From: Thermodesulfobacteriota bacterium
Lineage (GTDB): Bacteria > Desulfobacterota > BSN033 > UBA1163
Assembly: GCA_030017685.1 (NCBI GenBank)
Contig: JASEHH010000028.1
Coordinates: 1-37,225, forward strand
Direction: 5' to 3'
DNA: 37,225 nucleotides
The notes under the pieces were generated by a model, which did no database searches, was not told the DNA's origin, and saw nothing but the letters and a program-made list of their open reading frames with translations. Positions 14,090 to 23,188 of this stretch are shown piece by piece. The position numbers and the translations under genes are program-made. Positions within the stretch are counted from its first letter, which is position 1, and each line of letters begins with the position of its first letter.

Positions 14090-16030
14090 ATGAAACCTGA
14101 TCAGGAGATTGGTTCCACTCCCAAGGAAGAGGCAAAGAAATGGGGAGTCCGTCGCATTCTCATCTTTGCGATTGCCCTCGCAATGGCGCTCTTCCATATG
14201 TATACCGCTGGTGTCCGTCAGCTACCAGGGGTTCAACAGCGGACCATCCATCTCTCCTTTGCTCTTGGCCTTATCTTTCTACTCTTCCCCTTTAAGTCAA
14301 GGAGCGAGGAAACGGGGGAGGGCAAGGCCACTGACGAGCACCGGCCAATCACAGCCATTGACATTGTTTTCCTTCTGCTTTCTTTATTCATCGGCCTTTA
14401 CGTCTTTTTCGACTATGAGAACATCAGTTTTCGCACCGGGATTCCGAATACCCTCGATTCCTTCTGCAGCCTTTTAGCCATCCTCTTGGTGCTTGAAGCA
14501 ACGCGGCGAGTCATCGGATGGGCCATTGTGATCATCTGCTTCATCGGATTTCTCTATCTGGCTTTTGGGGATCACCTTCCTTTCTATCTGGCCCATACGG
14601 GCTTCACCTTCGAACAGGTCATCAATTTTTTATTTTTCAGCACCGACGGAATCCTCGGGCCTGCACTGGCAGTCTCAGCCACGGTCATCGTCGTTTTCAT
14701 CATTTTCGGTGCGTTTCTGCAGGTCTCCGGAACAGGACCTCTCTTCATGGACACGGGGATGGCACTCTTCGGGAGGTACAGGGGCGGACCGGCAAAGGCG
14801 GCTGTCCTGGGAAGCTGCCTCTTCGGAATGATCACAGGGAGTCAGGTGGCCAACGTGGCAGCCGTGGGTGTCTTTACGATTCCCCTCATGAAGAAGGCGG
14901 GATACAAGCCGGAGATGGCCGGGGCCATAGAGGCTGTTGGATCAACAGGCTCCATGATCATGCCTCCGGTCATGGGTGCAGCCGCCTTTATTATTCCTGA
15001 AATGATCGGTGGGACTTACCTGGATGTGGTGAGGGCAGCCATCATCCCTGGCCTCCTCTTCTATGTAGCGCTTTATATGGTCGTTGAGTTGCAGGCGGTC
15101 AAGCTGGGGCTCCGGGGATTTTCAAAGCCTGAGCTTCCAACCCTGATGACCCTTTTCAGAGAAAAAGGGCATATGCTCATCCCTATCCTGGTTCTCATCT
15201 ATTTCCTTGTTATCAGAGCAAGCACGCCACCGAGGGCTGCCTTCTGGGGTGTGATTTTCTGTATCCTTACGAGCATGCTACGCCGGGGGACAAGGATGGG
15301 CTTTCGAGAGATCGTCTCCGCTCTCGAAAAGGGCGCAAAAGGAACCCTCATCGTGGCGGCCTGCTGCGCTTCTGCCGGCATCATCACAGGGGCGATCAGC
15401 ATGGCAGGCCTGGGCGAGCGTTTTTCAGACATCCTCATTACCCTTGCCGGGGGGAGTATCATTCTCCTCCTTGTTCTGACGATGATTGCATCCATTATCC
15501 TCGGACTTCCCCTTCCGCCAGTAACGTGTTATCTGATTCTGGCCGTACTGGCAGCGCCTGCGCTCATCAAAGCCGGAATCCATCCAATGGCAGCGCACCT
15601 CTTCGTCTTCTTCTTCGGAACCCTGGGCAATATTAGTCCCCCTGTTGCTCCGACCTCCTTTGCAGCGGCAGGCATAGCAGGATCGGATCCTGTGAGGACA
15701 ACAAACCTCGCCTTCCTGGTTTCCTTGCCGGTATGGTTAGTCCCCTATCTCTTTGTCTACAGCACAGAGATCCTGCTTATGGGTCAATTGGAAATGATTC
15801 TTCTCAGGGTATTGACATCCTTTATTGCTATCAGCTGTATGGCGGTTGCATTTCAGGGATATCTGTTGAAGGCAATGGGATGGATTCTACGTTTAGGGTT
15901 TTTGGCCGCTGGGCTTTTATTGATTTACCCCTATTGGGTAACAGATATTATTGGTTACTTATTGATCGGAATACTTATCCTCATCCACGTGATTGCCTCA
16001 CGTGGACCAAGAGGTGTTCCATATGAGTGA
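14090..16030 (+). CDS. Fused TRAP transporter permease, DctQ-DctM type (module 1)
   Basis: 646 residues, strongly hydrophobic, with an N-terminal four-helix DctQ-like part (about 1-150) and a DctM-like part. The latter contains the family motifs GGPAKAAVLGSCLFGMITGSQVANVAAVGVFTIPLMKK (14790-14896) and EAVGSTGSMIMPPVMGAAAF. Near 480-530 are the second-repeat features GLPLPPVTCYLILA and FGTLGNISPPVAPTSFAAAG. It imports the cargo of the TAXI protein using an ion gradient. No strong ribosome binding site lies close to ATG 14090 (GAAGGGG is about 15 bases away), which suggests coupling to the upstream gene. Confidence 0.92.
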   Translation: MKPDQEIGSTPKEEAKKWGVRRILIFAIALAMALFHMYTAGVRQLPGVQQRTIHLSFALGLIFLLFPFKSRSEETGEGKATDEHRPITAIDIVFLLLSLFIGLYVFFDYENISFRTGIPNTLDSFCSLLAILLVLEATRRVIGWAIVIICFIGFLYLAFGDHLPFYLAHTGFTFEQVINFLFFSTDGILGPALAVSATVIVVFIIFGAFLQVSGTGPLFMDTGMALFGRYRGGPAKAAVLGSCLFGMITGSQVANVAAVGVFTIPLMKKAGYKPEMAGAIEAVGSTGSMIMPPVMGAAAFIIPEMIGGTYLDVVRAAIIPGLLFYVALYMVVELQAVKLGLRGFSKPELPTLMTLFREKGHMLIPILVLIYFLVIRASTPPRAAFWGVIFCILTSMLRRGTRMGFREIVSALEKGAKGTLIVAACCASAGIITGAISMAGLGERFSDILITLAGGSIILLLVLTMIASIILGLPLPPVTCYLILAVLAAPALIKAGIHPMAAHLFVFFFGTLGNISPPVAPTSFAAAGIAGSDPVRTTNLAFLVSLPVWLVPYLFVYSTEILLMGQLEMILLRVLTSFIAISCMAVAFQGYLLKAMGWILRLGFLAAGLLLIYPYWVTDIIGYLLIGILILIHVIASRGPRGVPYE

Positions 16031-16064
16031 GACATCGGTAAGTTGAGATGATGGAGGTTCAATC

Positions 16065-17069
16065 ATGAAAATCATTGATATTCATAACCATCTTTACCCT
16101 AAGGAATGGATGGATTATCTCGAAGGGAGAGAGGGTTCTACAACGTTGAAGCGAACAGGGCCAGGGGAGATGCTCTTCTATTACAAAGGGGCGCGGCTGG
16201 CCACTGTGAATAGGGCGGGGCACTATGATCCTGAGGCCCGGTTGAAGGACCTGGATGAATATGGAATCGATATCCAGATCATGAGCCTCACGACGCCCAG
16301 CGTAGAACTCATATCGAGAAGAGAAGGTGTGACCTGGGCAAAGAAGGTGAATGACTACTATGCCGCCGTGTGCGAAAAGTATAGAGGTCGCCTCTATTCA
16401 TATGCGACCCTTCCTTTTCAAGATGTGAAAGAATCTGTAAAAGAGCTCGAGCGGTCCTACAGAGAGCTCGGCGCAAAGGGAGTGACCCTCTTTTCAAATA
16501 TCAAAGGCATGCCGATCTACTCGCCGAAATTATTTCCGATCTATGAAGCGGCTGAGGCTTACGGGATACCCATCTTCATACACCCTGCTCCTCCCCTCAC
16601 AACCGAGGTGATGAAGAAGGTCCAAATGCCCCTCTCCCTTTTCGGCTTTATCCTCGATACGACCATGGCCGTTACAGGGCTCATCTTCCAGGGTGTGCTT
16701 GAAAGATTTCCTCAATTGAAGATCATCCATGCCCATCTCGGTGGCGTTTTCCCCTATCTGGTGGGAAGAATTGAAGACTGCTTTAGGACTTATTCAAAGG
16801 AATATGGTTTCTCTCTGGAAAGGACGCCCCTGGAGTATTACAAGAGGAACGTCTATATCGATGCGATCTCTTTTTATCTTCCAGCCATGAAATGTGCTCT
16901 GGAGTTTGTGGGGCCTGACCATATGCTCGTCGGTACGGATTATGCTCATCCCATCGGAGGACCGGAAAAGGTCATTGGTTTCATTAAGAGCTTGGGTCTT
17001 TCGGAAGAGGATACTGAAAAGATTTTCTGGAAGAACGCCACCCAACTCTTCAAACTTGATCAATGGTAA
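16065..17069 (+). CDS. Amidohydrolase-superfamily protein, ACMSD/gamma-resorcylate decarboxylase type (module 1)
   Basis: 334 residues. The metal-site residues are all visible: H7 and H9 in DIHNHLYP, H173 in FIHPAPP, H222/H224 in IIHAHLGG and D292 in VGTDYAHP. In the ACMSD-like branch these enzymes usually catalyse non-oxidative decarboxylation of aromatic or dienyl acids, though some are hydrolases. AGGAGG-like TGGAGG precedes ATG 16065. It sits between a TRAP permease and an AprA-like flavoprotein, suggesting that the imported compound is an aromatic-type carboxylate. A related protein, lacking the first His, is encoded at 22148. Confidence 0.88.
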   Translation: MKIIDIHNHLYPKEWMDYLEGREGSTTLKRTGPGEMLFYYKGARLATVNRAGHYDPEARLKDLDEYGIDIQIMSLTTPSVELISRREGVTWAKKVNDYYAAVCEKYRGRLYSYATLPFQDVKESVKELERSYRELGAKGVTLFSNIKGMPIYSPKLFPIYEAAEAYGIPIFIHPAPPLTTEVMKKVQMPLSLFGFILDTTMAVTGLIFQGVLERFPQLKIIHAHLGGVFPYLVGRIEDCFRTYSKEYGFSLERTPLEYYKRNVYIDAISFYLPAMKCALEFVGPDHMLVGTDYAHPIGGPEKVIGFIKSLGLSEEDTEKIFWKNATQLFKLDQW

Positions 17070-17087
17070 AGGAGTGTGTGATCTGAA

Positions 17088-18785
17088 ATGGCAAAGAATC
17101 TTGAAAAATTGGGGGTAACCTTTGAAACAGATGTCCTGATTGTAGGAGGTGGTTTAGCCGGGAACAATGCAGCGATAGCGGCTCTGGAGAAGGGAGCCCG
17201 GGTGCTCATTGCCGACAAAAGTTCGCTATATCGATGTGGCGCCATCGCCGGTGGCGTAGATCATTTCATGGCTTATCTAGGCACGGATACATGGGATACC
17301 CAAGAAGCCTATCTGGAGTGGGTGGGCAGGATAGCCAGGGGCGTGGTCAATCTCAGCGTCCAGAATGCCGTGTTCTGCAAGGAATTGGATGCAGCCATTG
17401 AAAGGATGGACAGGATCGGATGTACACTCAAACAACCTGACGGGAACTTTTTCCGAACCCAGTCCTTGGGTCAGCCTGGCCCTTATTTCATCAATTTCAA
17501 TGGAAAGCAACTGAAACCCCTTCTTGCCAAAGAAGCGCTGCGCCTTGGCGCGGAAGTGCTGGAAAAATGTTCCATCTCAGGGCTCCTCACCGAAGGAGAA
17601 AATGTGACCGGTGCAGTAGGGTTCAATATCCGGAACGGAAATTTTTACATCATTAAAGCAAAAGCCATTGTCCTTGCCACAGGGAACACTAACCGATTGT
17701 TCGAGAACCCTTCCGGGCTCCCATTTAACACCTGGCAATGTCCGGCCAATACCGGAGCAGCTCAAACCATGGCTTATGAAGTGGGAGCGAAACTTGCCAA
17801 TATGGAATTCGTACGGATCACCGTGGTTCCAAGAGGTTTCAGCGCAGCCGGTTTGAACGCCTTGACAGGAATGGGTGGAAAATTTGTGAACGCCTCCGGG
17901 GAAGAATTCATGTCAAGATACCATCCTTCAGGGAATAGATCTCCCCGTTATAAACTGGTAGAAGGAGTGATGAAGGAGCTCTATGAAGGGAGGGGGCCGG
18001 TCTACATTGACTGCCGCCATCTTTCTCAAAGTGATCTTGATCATTTAAAAAGGACTTTGGGCTATGATAAAGATACGCTTCCAGATTTTATCGAGCAGAA
18101 GGGAGTTGATCTTGGAAAGGACCTTCTCGAAATCATGCCCTCTGAAGGGATGCAGGCAGGACCATCGGAAGTTTGTGGAAGCGGGATTTTAATAGATGAA
18201 AAAACAGCTTCGACTGCTCCTGGACTCTTCGCAGCAGGAGACTGTGCCGATCAGATGAGGTGTGTCCACATCTGCACCACAGGTGGATATCTTGCAGGAA
18301 AGATGGCAGCAGAATTTGCCATGGGGTCTGGAAAAGAGCCGAAATTGCTTCTGCCTCAGATTAGAGAATTGAGGAAGAAGGCTTTTGCTCCCATGAGGAC
18401 TTCGGGAACGATTTCCTACCGTAAAGTTGAGGATACATTAAGAAAGATGCTCTGGCAGAATGCAGGACCTGCACGGAATGAAAGGAGCCTCCAGGTGGCT
18501 CTTGAGAAATTAGAGGAGTTGAGTCAATGTTTCAAAGAGATAAGGGCCAAGAACTATCATGAATTGATGCGCGTGCACGAAACCCATCAAATCTTAGAGG
18601 TTGCCAAGATGATGTGCACCGCTGCTCTGGCGAGGAAGGAGACCCGATTTGGCGTCTATCATCACAGGACAGATTATCCGGAGGTAGATGAAGAATATGA
18701 GGGCCAAATCGTGTTATGGAAAACGGAGCAGGGGATGAAGACTGCCTTCAAAAAGTTAGATTACGATAAGATCCCTCTTTCCTAA
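17088..18785 (+). CDS. AprA-like FAD-dependent oxidoreductase (fumarate reductase/APS reductase flavoprotein superfamily)
   Basis: 565 residues. The FAD dinucleotide fold is DVLIVGGGLAGNNAA (G20, G22, G25) with D43 ending the second strand; the C-terminal FAD contact is GLFAAGDCAD. The middle (TGAAQTMAYEVGAKLANMEF, MPSEGMQAGP, HICTTGGYLAGK) resembles adenylylsulfate-reductase subunit A and its relatives of unknown substrate. A two-cluster ferredoxin resembling AprB is encoded 230 bp downstream, so the pair may form an AprBA-like heterodimer, but in normal AprBA the B gene comes first. The stop codon TAA lies inside an inverted repeat that begins at 18782, so the last residues may have been altered by that insertion. 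The reaction is unknown; sulfate reduction is not implied, since sat and qmo genes are absent here. Confidence 0.85.
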   Translation: MAKNLEKLGVTFETDVLIVGGGLAGNNAAIAALEKGARVLIADKSSLYRCGAIAGGVDHFMAYLGTDTWDTQEAYLEWVGRIARGVVNLSVQNAVFCKELDAAIERMDRIGCTLKQPDGNFFRTQSLGQPGPYFINFNGKQLKPLLAKEALRLGAEVLEKCSISGLLTEGENVTGAVGFNIRNGNFYIIKAKAIVLATGNTNRLFENPSGLPFNTWQCPANTGAAQTMAYEVGAKLANMEFVRITVVPRGFSAAGLNALTGMGGKFVNASGEEFMSRYHPSGNRSPRYKLVEGVMKELYEGRGPVYIDCRHLSQSDLDHLKRTLGYDKDTLPDFIEQKGVDLGKDLLEIMPSEGMQAGPSEVCGSGILIDEKTASTAPGLFAAGDCADQMRCVHICTTGGYLAGKMAAEFAMGSGKEPKLLLPQIRELRKKAFAPMRTSGTISYRKVEDTLRKMLWQNAGPARNERSLQVALEKLEELSQCFKEIRAKNYHELMRVHETHQILEVAKMMCTAALARKETRFGVYHHRTDYPEVDEEYEGQIVLWKTEQGMKTAFKKLDYDKIPLS

Positions 18786-18982
18786 GAGACTGTGTCGTTA
18801 GTCCGTTCATGGTTCGACAGAGTCTGTCCTGAGCGAACCGTTCACCCTTCGAGAACCTCAGGGCGAACGGTGAGTCGAAGGGCTCACCACGAGCGGACCA
18901 CGGCACGTTAAAAATCAATTACTTAGCCGTTCGTCCTGAGCGTGTCGAAGGGCGAATGGTGAATTACGACACAGTTTCTTAG
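18782..18982. repeat. 201-bp palindrome-rich repeat with 17-bp terminal inverted repeats
   Basis: CTAAGAGACTGTGTCGT at 18782-18798 is the complement, with one mismatch, of 18966-18982. Inside are several REP-like units of the TTCGACAG...CTGTCCTGAGCGAA and CCCTTCGAGAACCTCAGGGCGAACGG type, sharing vocabulary with the hairpin at 8346-8377. The structure looks like a small non-autonomous element or REPIN. No convincing target duplication is seen. The left end supplies the stop codon of the flavoprotein gene, and the element separates it from its ferredoxin partner. Confidence 0.75.
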
Positions 18983-19015
18983 GGGGGAGAGATTTTTGAA
19001 TAGGAGAGGCGAACG

Positions 19016-19222
19016 ATGCCACCCGTGATAGATGTGAATAAGTGTAATGGGTGTGGAATTTGTGATTTTCATTGTCCGTTAGATGTGATACATTTTGGCG
19101 AGGGTCAGAGGTTTCCTGTGGTCAAGTATCCCGATGAATGCTGGCATTGCGGGTCTTGTCGTCTCGACTGCCCAGTGGAGGCCATAACAATCCGTTTTGG
19201 TCCTGAAATGCTCTATCTCTAA
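19016..19222 (+). CDS. AprB-like 2[4Fe-4S] ferredoxin
   Basis: 68 residues with two cluster motifs: C10-X2-C13-X2-C16-X3-C20-P and C42-X2-C45-X2-C48-X3-C52-P. The second is preceded by YPDECWHCGSC, a phrase typical of the beta subunit of APS reductase and its flavoprotein-linked relatives. It lacks the long AprB C-terminal tail. AGGAGAGG lies 7 bases before ATG 19016. It probably shuttles electrons to or from the flavoprotein at 17088, from which it is separated by a repeat element. The next gene, a TAXI protein, starts 23 bp later. Confidence 0.88.
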   Translation: MPPVIDVNKCNGCGICDFHCPLDVIHFGEGQRFPVVKYPDECWHCGSCRLDCPVEAITIRFGPEMLYL

Positions 19223-19245
19223 ATAAAGGGAAAGGAGGTTTTTAA

Positions 19246-20178
19246 ATGAAGATCCATTATTTTCTTCTAACGATGGTGATTGTTCTAATGGGGGCTTTCT
19301 CAGCCCAGGCCGTCACCCAACTCCACATGGGGACCGCTTCTGTTGGTGGAACATTCCATAGTGCTGGACTGGCCGTGGCTCAGTGTTTAAACAAATTCTT
19401 ACCGGAAGTGAATGTGACCGCAGAAATCACGGCCGGGACGATCGAAAATTTGCGGCTACTGGATGATCGTAAGATCCAATTGGCTGTCGTCACCCCTCAG
19501 GTGGCCTTTCAGGCACTGAAAGGAGACCCCCCCTGGAAGAAAAAGATCGAGTTCAGCATTCTGACGCGGCTGATTCCCAATTCCAATAGTTACGTCGTCC
19601 TGAGTGGTTCCGGAATCAAGAGTCTTTCCGATTTGAAAGGGAAACGGGTCAATGTCGGTCCTGCAGGTGGAGGACTGGAGCCGAATGCCAAGGCCATCCT
19701 CGAGGCTTATGGATTAACCTATAAAGACTTCACGCCCCTCTTCCTTGGTATTGGTGCGGGAGCGGATGCCTTGAAGGATAAAAAGGTAGACGCGGCCATC
19801 ACGACCATCCCCATTATCCATGAGCTCCAAGCCACCGCGAAGATTGACATCCTCTTTATGGAGGAGAAGGTTATTGATGCGATGATCGCAAAACATCCCT
19901 ATTACGGGAAACAGCGGGTTCCGGCCAATACCTTCAAAGAGGTTCCCCAGGAGGTGGTCGTCCCCGATTTTGGAATGCAGCTCGCTGTCCGAAGCGATGC
20001 CGATCCCGAACTCGTCTACAGGTTGACCAAGACACTTATGGAGAATGTGAAATCCCTGGGAGAAGCTTACGGACCGATGAAAATGATCACCCCTGATTGG
20101 GCCGCCACAAAACTTGCCAATCCTTATCATCCCGGCGCAATCAAATACTTCAAAGAGAAGAAAGTTTGGAACGATTGA
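19246..20178 (+). CDS. TAXI-family TRAP transporter solute-binding protein (module 2)
   Basis: 310 residues with a clear signal peptide (cleavage after SAQA, about residue 22). The mature protein has the TAXI hallmark LHMGTASVGGTFHSAGLAVA, then NLRLLDDRKIQLAVVTPQVAF, the ligand-domain motif SLSDLKGKRVNVGPAGGG and AGADALKDKKVDAAITT. It binds an organic acid in the periplasm for the permease at 20222. AAAGGAGG lies about 7-8 bases before ATG 19246. It is a closer match to canonical TAXI than the module 1 protein. Confidence 0.93.
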   Translation: MKIHYFLLTMVIVLMGAFSAQAVTQLHMGTASVGGTFHSAGLAVAQCLNKFLPEVNVTAEITAGTIENLRLLDDRKIQLAVVTPQVAFQALKGDPPWKKKIEFSILTRLIPNSNSYVVLSGSGIKSLSDLKGKRVNVGPAGGGLEPNAKAILEAYGLTYKDFTPLFLGIGAGADALKDKKVDAAITTIPIIHELQATAKIDILFMEEKVIDAMIAKHPYYGKQRVPANTFKEVPQEVVVPDFGMQLAVRSDADPELVYRLTKTLMENVKSLGEAYGPMKMITPDWAATKLANPYHPGAIKYFKEKKVWND

Positions 20179-20221
20179 GATGACGAAGAGAATACCGTTT
20201 TTTTAAGGGAGGATAGGGAAA

Positions 20222-22135
20222 TTGGAAAAGACGCCGGATCGGGAGGGAATGGCCGCTCCTCTCCTTCGATCCTCTTTGCGAAAAAGAGCATCCACTGTAG
20301 TCGCTGTCTCTCTCACCCTCTATACGGTGGTGAATGCTTCCACTTTTCTATTGGAGCCTTTAAGACAACTGGCCATCTTTCTCAGCCTTTCCCTCTCCCT
20401 CTCCTTTATTCTTTACCCCTTTATCCCGAACTCTTCCTCCGGTTGGATTTTAATTCTCGATCTTCTCTTCGCTGCTTTGAGTGGCCTCATCGGTATTTAT
20501 ATTACGGCCGATTATTGGGAACTGATCTTTCGTGTGGGGGCACCCACGGGAGGAGATCTCTGGATCAGCCTCATTGCCGTCCTTCTCGTTCTGGAGGCCA
20601 CTCGGAGAACCGTGGGGAAACCTTTGGTCGTCATCAATATCGTCTTTTTACTCTATGCCTTTTTCGGACACCTCCTCCCTCCCCCTCTTTCCCATGGTGG
20701 ATATGATCTGGAGCGGATAGCCACAACCCTGGCTCTGACCCAGAACGGGATATTCGGGGTTGCCCTTACGGTCATGTTCGATTACATCTATCTCTTTGTC
20801 GTTTTTGGGATCATCTATGCCGCTTCCGGAGGAACGGAGTTCATCCTTGATCTGGCTCGATCTCTCTTCGGCCGCTTGACCGGCGGACCGGCAAAAATTT
20901 CCGTCCTCTCCAGTGCCCTCTTCGGTACCATCTCGGGAAGCGCTGTGGCCAATGTAACGGTGGATGGAATCTTCACTATTCCGATGATGAAGAGAGCAGG
21001 ATTTGAACCCCATGTGGCAGGGGCCATCGAAGCCGTCACCTCCACGGGTGGAGCTCTCATGCCACCCGTCATGGGCGCCGCTGCTTTCATCATGGCAGAA
21101 TATCTGGGAATTCCCTATATCTCCATCTGCAAAGCCGCCATCTTTCCAGCCCTTCTCTATTATTTTGCCCTATTTGGCATCATCCATTTTTACGCAAAAA
21201 AGAATGATCTCCGTGGTCTCCCAAAAGAGGAATTACCTTCTTTCTTAAGCGTCATGAGAGAGAAATGGACTTTTTCCATCCCCATCCTTTCCCTGATTCT
21301 CCTGATGGCAAAGGGATTTACACCAACCAAGGCCGTGCTCTATACCATTCTGATCATCCTGATTCTCAGCGCTTTTTCCAGAACCACAAGAATCGGGATC
21401 AGAAAGGGAATGCTTCTTTCCGAAGTATCGGCAAAGAGTGCCCTTCTCGTCTGCACTGCCTGCGCCAGTGCAGGCATTATTATCGGGATCGTTCTCCTGA
21501 CCGGTTTGGGATCGAAACTGGCTGATTTCGTTCTCTACGCTTCCGGAGATCGATTGGGATTGGCTCTTCCTTTCATCATGATCGCTTCCCTTATTTTAGG
21601 GATGGGCTTGCCCACGGTGGTTTGCTACGTATTGCTTGCAGCAACAGTCGCCTCTCCCTTAATTAAGATGGGTGTCCTTCCCTTGGCCGCTCATCTCTTT
21701 ATCTTCTACTTCGGCATGCTCTGTATGGTGACGCCTCCTGTGGGATTTGCCTTCTATGCAAGTTCAGCCATTGCAAATTCCGACCCCATGAAAACAGGAT
21801 GGACCGCCTTTAAATTCGCCCTGGCAGGTTTTATTCTCCCCTATATGTTCATTTTCTATCCCTCTTTATTACTCATAGGATCGCTTTCGGAGATTCTATT
21901 GGCCACCCTCCCGGCCGTCATCGGGACCCTTTTATTAAGCATCGGGATAGTGGGTTTCTTCAAAAAGGAAATCGGATGGCTGGGAAGAGGACTCCTGATC
22001 ATTGGAGCGGTTCTCTTGATCCATCCTGGAATGACAACCAGCCTGATCGGAATAGGATTGGGGGGGCTTGTGCTGATCCCTCAATACAGGAAGGGAAAAC
22101 GCCTTTCTTTTTTTAATCGCAAAATCCAAACCTAA
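20222..22135 (+). CDS. Fused TRAP transporter permease, DctQ-DctM type (module 2)
   Basis: 637 residues, polytopic. It shares with the module 1 permease the motifs TGGPAKISVLSSALFGTISG, SAVANVTVDGIFTIPMMKRA and GALMPPVMGAAAFIMAE, plus the second-repeat GMGLPTVVCYVLLAATVASP and FYFGMLCMVTPPVGFAFYA. The N-terminal part carries the DctQ-equivalent helices. The start is TTG 20222 with AAGGGAGG about 8 bases upstream; no ATG is better placed. It imports the ligand of the TAXI protein encoded 43 bp upstream and precedes an amidohydrolase by 12 bp, indicating one operon. Confidence 0.92.
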   Translation: MEKTPDREGMAAPLLRSSLRKRASTVVAVSLTLYTVVNASTFLLEPLRQLAIFLSLSLSLSFILYPFIPNSSSGWILILDLLFAALSGLIGIYITADYWELIFRVGAPTGGDLWISLIAVLLVLEATRRTVGKPLVVINIVFLLYAFFGHLLPPPLSHGGYDLERIATTLALTQNGIFGVALTVMFDYIYLFVVFGIIYAASGGTEFILDLARSLFGRLTGGPAKISVLSSALFGTISGSAVANVTVDGIFTIPMMKRAGFEPHVAGAIEAVTSTGGALMPPVMGAAAFIMAEYLGIPYISICKAAIFPALLYYFALFGIIHFYAKKNDLRGLPKEELPSFLSVMREKWTFSIPILSLILLMAKGFTPTKAVLYTILIILILSAFSRTTRIGIRKGMLLSEVSAKSALLVCTACASAGIIIGIVLLTGLGSKLADFVLYASGDRLGLALPFIMIASLILGMGLPTVVCYVLLAATVASPLIKMGVLPLAAHLFIFYFGMLCMVTPPVGFAFYASSAIANSDPMKTGWTAFKFALAGFILPYMFIFYPSLLLIGSLSEILLATLPAVIGTLLLSIGIVGFFKKEIGWLGRGLLIIGAVLLIHPGMTTSLIGIGLGGLVLIPQYRKGKRLSFFNRKIQT

Positions 22136-22147
22136 AGGAGCTTCATC

Positions 22148-23152
22148 ATGAAGATCGATATCTTTGCTCACATCTTTCCAAAGAAGTACTTCGATCGGAT
22201 GATCGAGGTTGCACCGAACGCTAAGGATATGCATAAACGAGTCAGAAGCGTTCCCTGCATTGTGGACCTCGATGAACGGTTCAGAATCATGGATCAATTC
22301 GATGAATATGTTCAAGTGATCTGTCTTGGTTCTCCTCCGATTGAAGTCTTTGGTCCACCGCCCATATCCACGGAGATGGCTAAGTTGGCCAATAACGGGA
22401 TGGCCGAGCTCGTCCAGAAATACCCTGATCGTTTTCCCGGATTCATTGCTTCGTTGCCAATGAACGACCCCGAAGGGCTCCTGGCTGAGGCAGATCGGGC
22501 TATTAGGGATCTTGGGGCTGTAGGGGTTCAAATATTTACAAATGTGTTGGGACGACCTCTGACCCGGCCTGAAACCATGCCGATCTTTGACCTCATGTCT
22601 GAACTGGACCGTCCCATCTGGATGCACCCGGCCCGAGGAGCCGATTTCCCCGATTACAAAGAGGAGCCTAAAAGCCATTACGAGATCTGGTGGACGTTTG
22701 GTTGGCCCTATGAAACGAGCGTTGCCATGGCGCATCTCGTCTTTTCAGGCCTCTTTGACCGGCATCCCGATATTAAAATCATTACCCATCATCTGGGTGG
22801 GATGATCCCATATTTTGAAGGGCGGGTGGGCCCGGGCTGGGATCAACTGGGCACCCGGACCTCTGATGAAGACTATACCCTTTTGCTGAAGAAGTTAAAG
22901 AGACGCCCCTTGGACTACTTCCGGCTCTTCTATGCAGACACGGCTGTTTTTGGGACAAGGGAAGCGACCATTTGCGGGTTGAAATTCTTCGGATCAGATA
23001 GAACCCTATTCGGATCGGATATGCCCTTTGATCCTGAAAAAGGGTCGGCTTATATCCGGTGGACAATAGAAATCATCGAGAGTTTGGAGATCAGTCAGGC
23101 AGAGCGCCATGCGATTTTTGAGGGCAATGCGAGGCGACTGATGAAACTGTAG
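22148..23152 (+). CDS. Amidohydrolase-superfamily protein with an altered metal motif (module 2)
   Basis: 334 residues, the same length and architecture as the module 1 protein. The expected HxH at the first strand reads F6-A-H8 (MKIDIFAHIFP), so the first metal-ligand His is replaced by Phe. The other ligands remain: H160 in IWMHPARG, H214/H215 in IITHHLGG and D291 in LFGSDMPFDP. ACMSD-type decarboxylases normally use the HxH pair, so metal binding may be changed or the protein may act as a hydratase-like or ligand-binding relative. AAAGGAG precedes ATG 22148. It lies between the TRAP permease and the RdhA-like gene. Confidence 0.87.
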   Translation: MKIDIFAHIFPKKYFDRMIEVAPNAKDMHKRVRSVPCIVDLDERFRIMDQFDEYVQVICLGSPPIEVFGPPPISTEMAKLANNGMAELVQKYPDRFPGFIASLPMNDPEGLLAEADRAIRDLGAVGVQIFTNVLGRPLTRPETMPIFDLMSELDRPIWMHPARGADFPDYKEEPKSHYEIWWTFGWPYETSVAMAHLVFSGLFDRHPDIKIITHHLGGMIPYFEGRVGPGWDQLGTRTSDEDYTLLLKKLKRRPLDYFRLFYADTAVFGTREATICGLKFFGSDRTLFGSDMPFDPEKGSAYIRWTIEIIESLEISQAERHAIFEGNARRLMKL

Positions 23153-23188
23153 TCCCCCATCTATCAGATCCATCATCAGGAGGATCTC

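Noticed and set aside
17088-19222. True dissimilatory APS reductase (sulfate respiration)
   Set aside because: Gene order is reversed, the ferredoxin lacks the AprB tail, and sat, qmo or dsr genes are not nearby. Only family resemblance is claimed.
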